From Kurthia massiliensis (GTDB taxonomy: Bacteria; Bacillota; Bacilli; Bacillales_A; Planococcaceae): a DNA stretch of 64,000 nt. The notes under the pieces are model-generated. The model saw only the letters and a list, made by a program, of their open reading frames with translations, had not been told where the DNA came from and searched no databases. The stretch covers positions 730,307-794,306 of the forward strand of contig NZ_HE610996.1 of assembly GCF_000285555.1 (NCBI RefSeq), written 5' to 3'. The position numbers and the translations under genes are program-made. This document shows, in pieces, positions 62,196 to 64,000 of the stretch. Numbering within the stretch: position 1 is the first letter of the stretch; every line of letters begins with the position of its first letter.

Positions 62196-63182
62196 TTACG
62201 CTAAAGATACCGCTTTTTCTGGCTTCGCTAACATATCTGCATAATCTTCCATCATAACGCTCGCTGTCGGATACATTCCCGCACCTGGACCGACCATCGT
62301 TAATGTGCCGATGTAGTTCGTATCCAATGCGACGGCGTTGTTCACATCGTCGATTGCGTATAATGGATGATCTGGACCAACAAGTTCTGGGCCGACTTTC
62401 GCAATGATTTCTCCCGCTTCATTACGGTATGCATCTGCAACGTGACGGTAGCGTAAGCCTTTTTCTTTCGCTGCTGCTACTTGTTCCGCTGTAATGCCGT
62501 CGATACCGACCATTTCAACTTTGTCCCAATCTGGTTGTTCACCAAACGCTAACGCGCAAAGAATCATTAATTTACAAAAAGCATCTTTACCTGAAATATC
62601 GTTGTAAGGATCCGCTTCTGCATAACCAAGATCTTGTGCCGCTTTTAGCGCGACATCGAAAGGTAAACCTTCTGCACGCATTTGCGTTAAAATGTAGTTT
62701 GATGTGCCATTTAAAATACCTTGCACATGTTTCACTTCGTTGACGCGTAGTAAGTTTTGCATCGTTTTAATAACAGGCACGCCACCTGCAGTCGTTGCTT
62801 CGTACCCTACTTGGACGCCATATTTTTTCGCTTTTTGTTGTAATGCTTGTCCGTAACGTGCGAACATCACTTTATTCGCCGTAATGACGTGGCATCCTTT
62901 TTCAATCGCTTTGTCTAAGTATCCGTATGCAGGCTCTTCACCGACAATACCTTCAAAAACGACTTCTAAATCTGGGGTTGCTAAAATATCATCAAATGAC
63001 TCTGTGAATAATGATTGGTCGATGCCTTCACGTACTTTAGATGCGTCACGCACTAAAATTTTCGCAATTTCAACTTCCACCCCTAATGTTTTTTTGAAAT
63101 GTTCACGACGTTCATGAACGATATTGTAAATGCCTTGTCCTACTGTACCGAATCCTAAGATTGCTGCCTTGACTGATGCCAT
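62196..63182 (-). CDS. hom: Homoserine dehydrogenase, short form without ACT domain
   Basis: A 328-residue enzyme that reduces aspartate semialdehyde to homoserine, the branch point to threonine and methionine. The nucleotide loop is LGFGTVGQGIYNI, and the catalytic region has NGTSNYILTQM, DLGYAEADPYNDISGKDAFCKLMIL with the conserved Lys and acidic residues, and GPGAGMYPTASVMMED at the end. Typical Bacillus and Staphylococcus enzymes are about 430 residues with a C-terminal ACT domain for threonine feedback; here the ORF stops before it. ATG behind TTGGAGG. metY lies upstream on the same strand. Confidence 0.92.
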   Translation of the reverse strand: MASVKAAILGFGTVGQGIYNIVHERREHFKKTLGVEVEIAKILVRDASKVREGIDQSLFTESFDDILATPDLEVVFEGIVGEEPAYGYLDKAIEKGCHVITANKVMFARYGQALQQKAKKYGVQVGYEATTAGGVPVIKTMQNLLRVNEVKHVQGILNGTSNYILTQMRAEGLPFDVALKAAQDLGYAEADPYNDISGKDAFCKLMILCALAFGEQPDWDKVEMVGIDGITAEQVAAAKEKGLRYRHVADAYRNEAGEIIAKVGPELVGPDHPLYAIDDVNNAVALDTNYIGTLTMVGPGAGMYPTASVMMEDYADMLAKPEKAVSLA

Positions 63183-63227
63183 ACTATGTTCGCCTCCAAA
63201 TGCTTTTTATATTCTAAACGGTCATCA

Positions 63228-63251
63228 TTGTACGCCTAAAGTGTACAAGTG
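63228..63251. promoter_or_regulatory. Inverted repeat in the hom upstream region
   Basis: TTGTAC-9-GTACAA, perfect 6-base arms, about 45 bases before the hom start codon. A second one, TTGTTTCTT-AAGAAACA-like, is nearby at about 63250-63272, and a CodY-like AATTTCAAGAATATT (12 of 15, core C missing) lies at 63299-63313. None is certain. Confidence 0.35.
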
Positions 63252-63354
63252 TTTCTTCAAAAGAAACAATTATTAATAGTTTAGACGATAAAGCATAGAA
63301 TTTCAAGAATATTCTTTCTTCAATGGACAACTGTCTTTTTCAAAAGGTCATATA

Positions 63355-63400
63355 CGTATAATGTAAAAAAGGACAACGAATGAGCTATCCTTTTTCATGA
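63355..63400 (-). terminator. Probable terminator of metY
   Basis: Minus strand AAAAAGGATA...TGTCCTTTTTT with an about 12-base loop, after the metY stop codon. The stem is short. Confidence 0.5.
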
Positions 63401-63411
63401 TCAAATGAGAT

Positions 63412-64000
63412 CTATAGCGCGGCGAATGCTTTTTCTAACGCTGCAATAATATCGTCTGCGTTTTCAAGGCCGATTGATAAACGGACAAGTTCTTCTGGCA
63501 CGCCTGATGCGATTAATTCTTCTGCATTTAATTGTTGGTGCGTTGTAGAAGCTGGGTGAATAATTAATGAACGCGCATCGCCGACGTTGGCAACGTGTGA
63601 GAATAACTCAACCGTATCGATTAATTGACGACCTGCCTCACGACCACCTTTAATGCCGAATGTTAATACTGAACCAGCACCATTTTTTAAATATTTTTTC
63701 GCAAGTTCAGCATTTTCACTATTTGGTAAACCGTTATAACGTACCCATTCGACCTTGTCGTGTCCTTGTAAATATTCGGCCACTTTCAACGCGTTTTCGT
63801 TATGACGAGGTACGCGTAAATGAATCGTTTCTAACCCTTGAATAAAGTTAAATGCGGCATCTGGACTTAACGTTGGACCGAAGTCGCGTAATAAAATGAC
63901 GCGTAAACGTGTCGCAAACGCTGCCGCTGCTGCATCAACGCCGTAACGAATACCATGATACGAAGCATCTGGCTCTGTATAGTCTGGGAATTTACCGCGT
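63412..64000 (-). CDS. metY: O-acetylhomoserine sulfhydrylase, 5' end cut by window
   Basis: The C-terminal 195 codons of a Cys/Met metabolism PLP enzyme. GKFPDYTEPDASYHGIRYG, LRDFGPTLSPDAAFNFIQGLETIHLRVPRHNENALKVAEYL and NVGDARSLIIHPASTTHQQL are typical of O-acetylhomoserine aminocarboxypropyltransferase. The PLP lysine lies outside the window. It makes homocysteine from O-acetylhomoserine and sulfide, which fits with hom 229 bases downstream on the same strand, and with methionine uptake and salvage elsewhere in the window. Confidence 0.92.
   Translation of the reverse strand, partial: RGKFPDYTEPDASYHGIRYGVDAAAAAFATRLRVILLRDFGPTLSPDAAFNFIQGLETIHLRVPRHNENALKVAEYLQGHDKVEWVRYNGLPNSENAELAKKYLKNGAGSVLTFGIKGGREAGRQLIDTVELFSHVANVGDARSLIIHPASTTHQQLNAEELIASGVPEELVRLSIGLENADDIIAALEKAFAAL

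Noticed and set aside
1-64000. CRISPR arrays, tRNA or rRNA genes, T-box leaders, integrases
   Set aside because: I looked for repeat-spacer periodicity, tRNA arms, the T-box GGTGGNACCGCG motif and recombinase motifs and recognised none.

Overview
The window reads as chromosomal DNA from a low-to-mid GC Gram-positive bacterium of the order Bacillales. The family Caryophanaceae/Planococcaceae is my best guess from protein similarity to Bacillus and Staphylococcus, not a proof. Supporting signs are strong AGGAGG-type ribosome binding sites, sigma-A promoters, U-tailed intrinsic terminators, CodY boxes, a SAM-I riboswitch, Spx, a Lia cell-envelope stress operon, HelD and an InhA-type protease. 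I saw no rRNA, tRNA, CRISPR array, prophage or intact insertion sequence.

Layout. 1-2.2 kb: a cut-off acyl-CoA ligase and a general stress protein. 2.2-12.4 kb: an amino-acid block with threonine dehydrogenase, the methionine importer metNPQ behind a SAM-I riboswitch, the divergent methionine-salvage pair mtnU/mtnE, glycine C-acetyltransferase (kbl) and the secreted protease inhA. At least five intergenic regions here carry CodY-type boxes. 12.4-22 kb: housekeeping genes (YbaK, topoisomerase III, flavin reductase, purine nucleoside phosphorylase, ABC-F protein, YitT) and an orphan fragment of a chemotaxis receptor. 22-30 kb: an Spx with a CxxS centre, MarR, an orphan ECF sigma factor, a CNNM/CBS protein, dipeptidase, nitroreductase and an MMPL exporter with a divergent TetR. 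30-41 kb: DUF2804, HelD, acetyl- and acyltransferases, a heterodimeric ABC exporter with YnfA, then about 890 bp without a gene. 41-49 kb: a PAS-PAS-EAL protein, a PdaC-like deacetylase, aldehyde dehydrogenase, AIM24, and a membrane diguanylate cyclase. 49-56 kb: class I ribonucleotide reductase nrdAB under NrdR boxes, then a decayed two-component/PepSY locus. 56-60 kb: uppP facing the liaIHFSR operon. 60-64 kb: an RRNPP-type regulator with a convergent 50-residue peptide gene, a small HTH protein, homoserine dehydrogenase and the cut-off metY.

How the genes work together. Threonine, glycine and methionine acquisition, salvage and synthesis are all present, and CodY (GTP and branched-chain amino-acid status) appears to co-ordinate uptake, salvage, threonine breakdown and extracellular proteolysis. 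SAM adds a second layer at metNPQ. The undecaprenyl-phosphate recycling enzyme UppP shares an intergenic region with the lia operon that senses lipid II cycle stress.

Most interesting signals: (1) a candidate peptide-regulator pair at 60.1-61.7 kb; (2) two tandem PepSY genes, each broken just after its signal peptide, beside a 41-codon ORF that joins a response-regulator N-terminus to a PepSY C-terminus; (3) a 7-5-7 operator shared by the separated tdh and kbl genes; (4) Spx with Cys-Thr-Ser-Ser in place of CxxC; (5) four NrdR-like boxes upstream of nrdAB; (6) a triple DnaA-box cluster at inhA. All calls come from reading the sequence; no database search was run.
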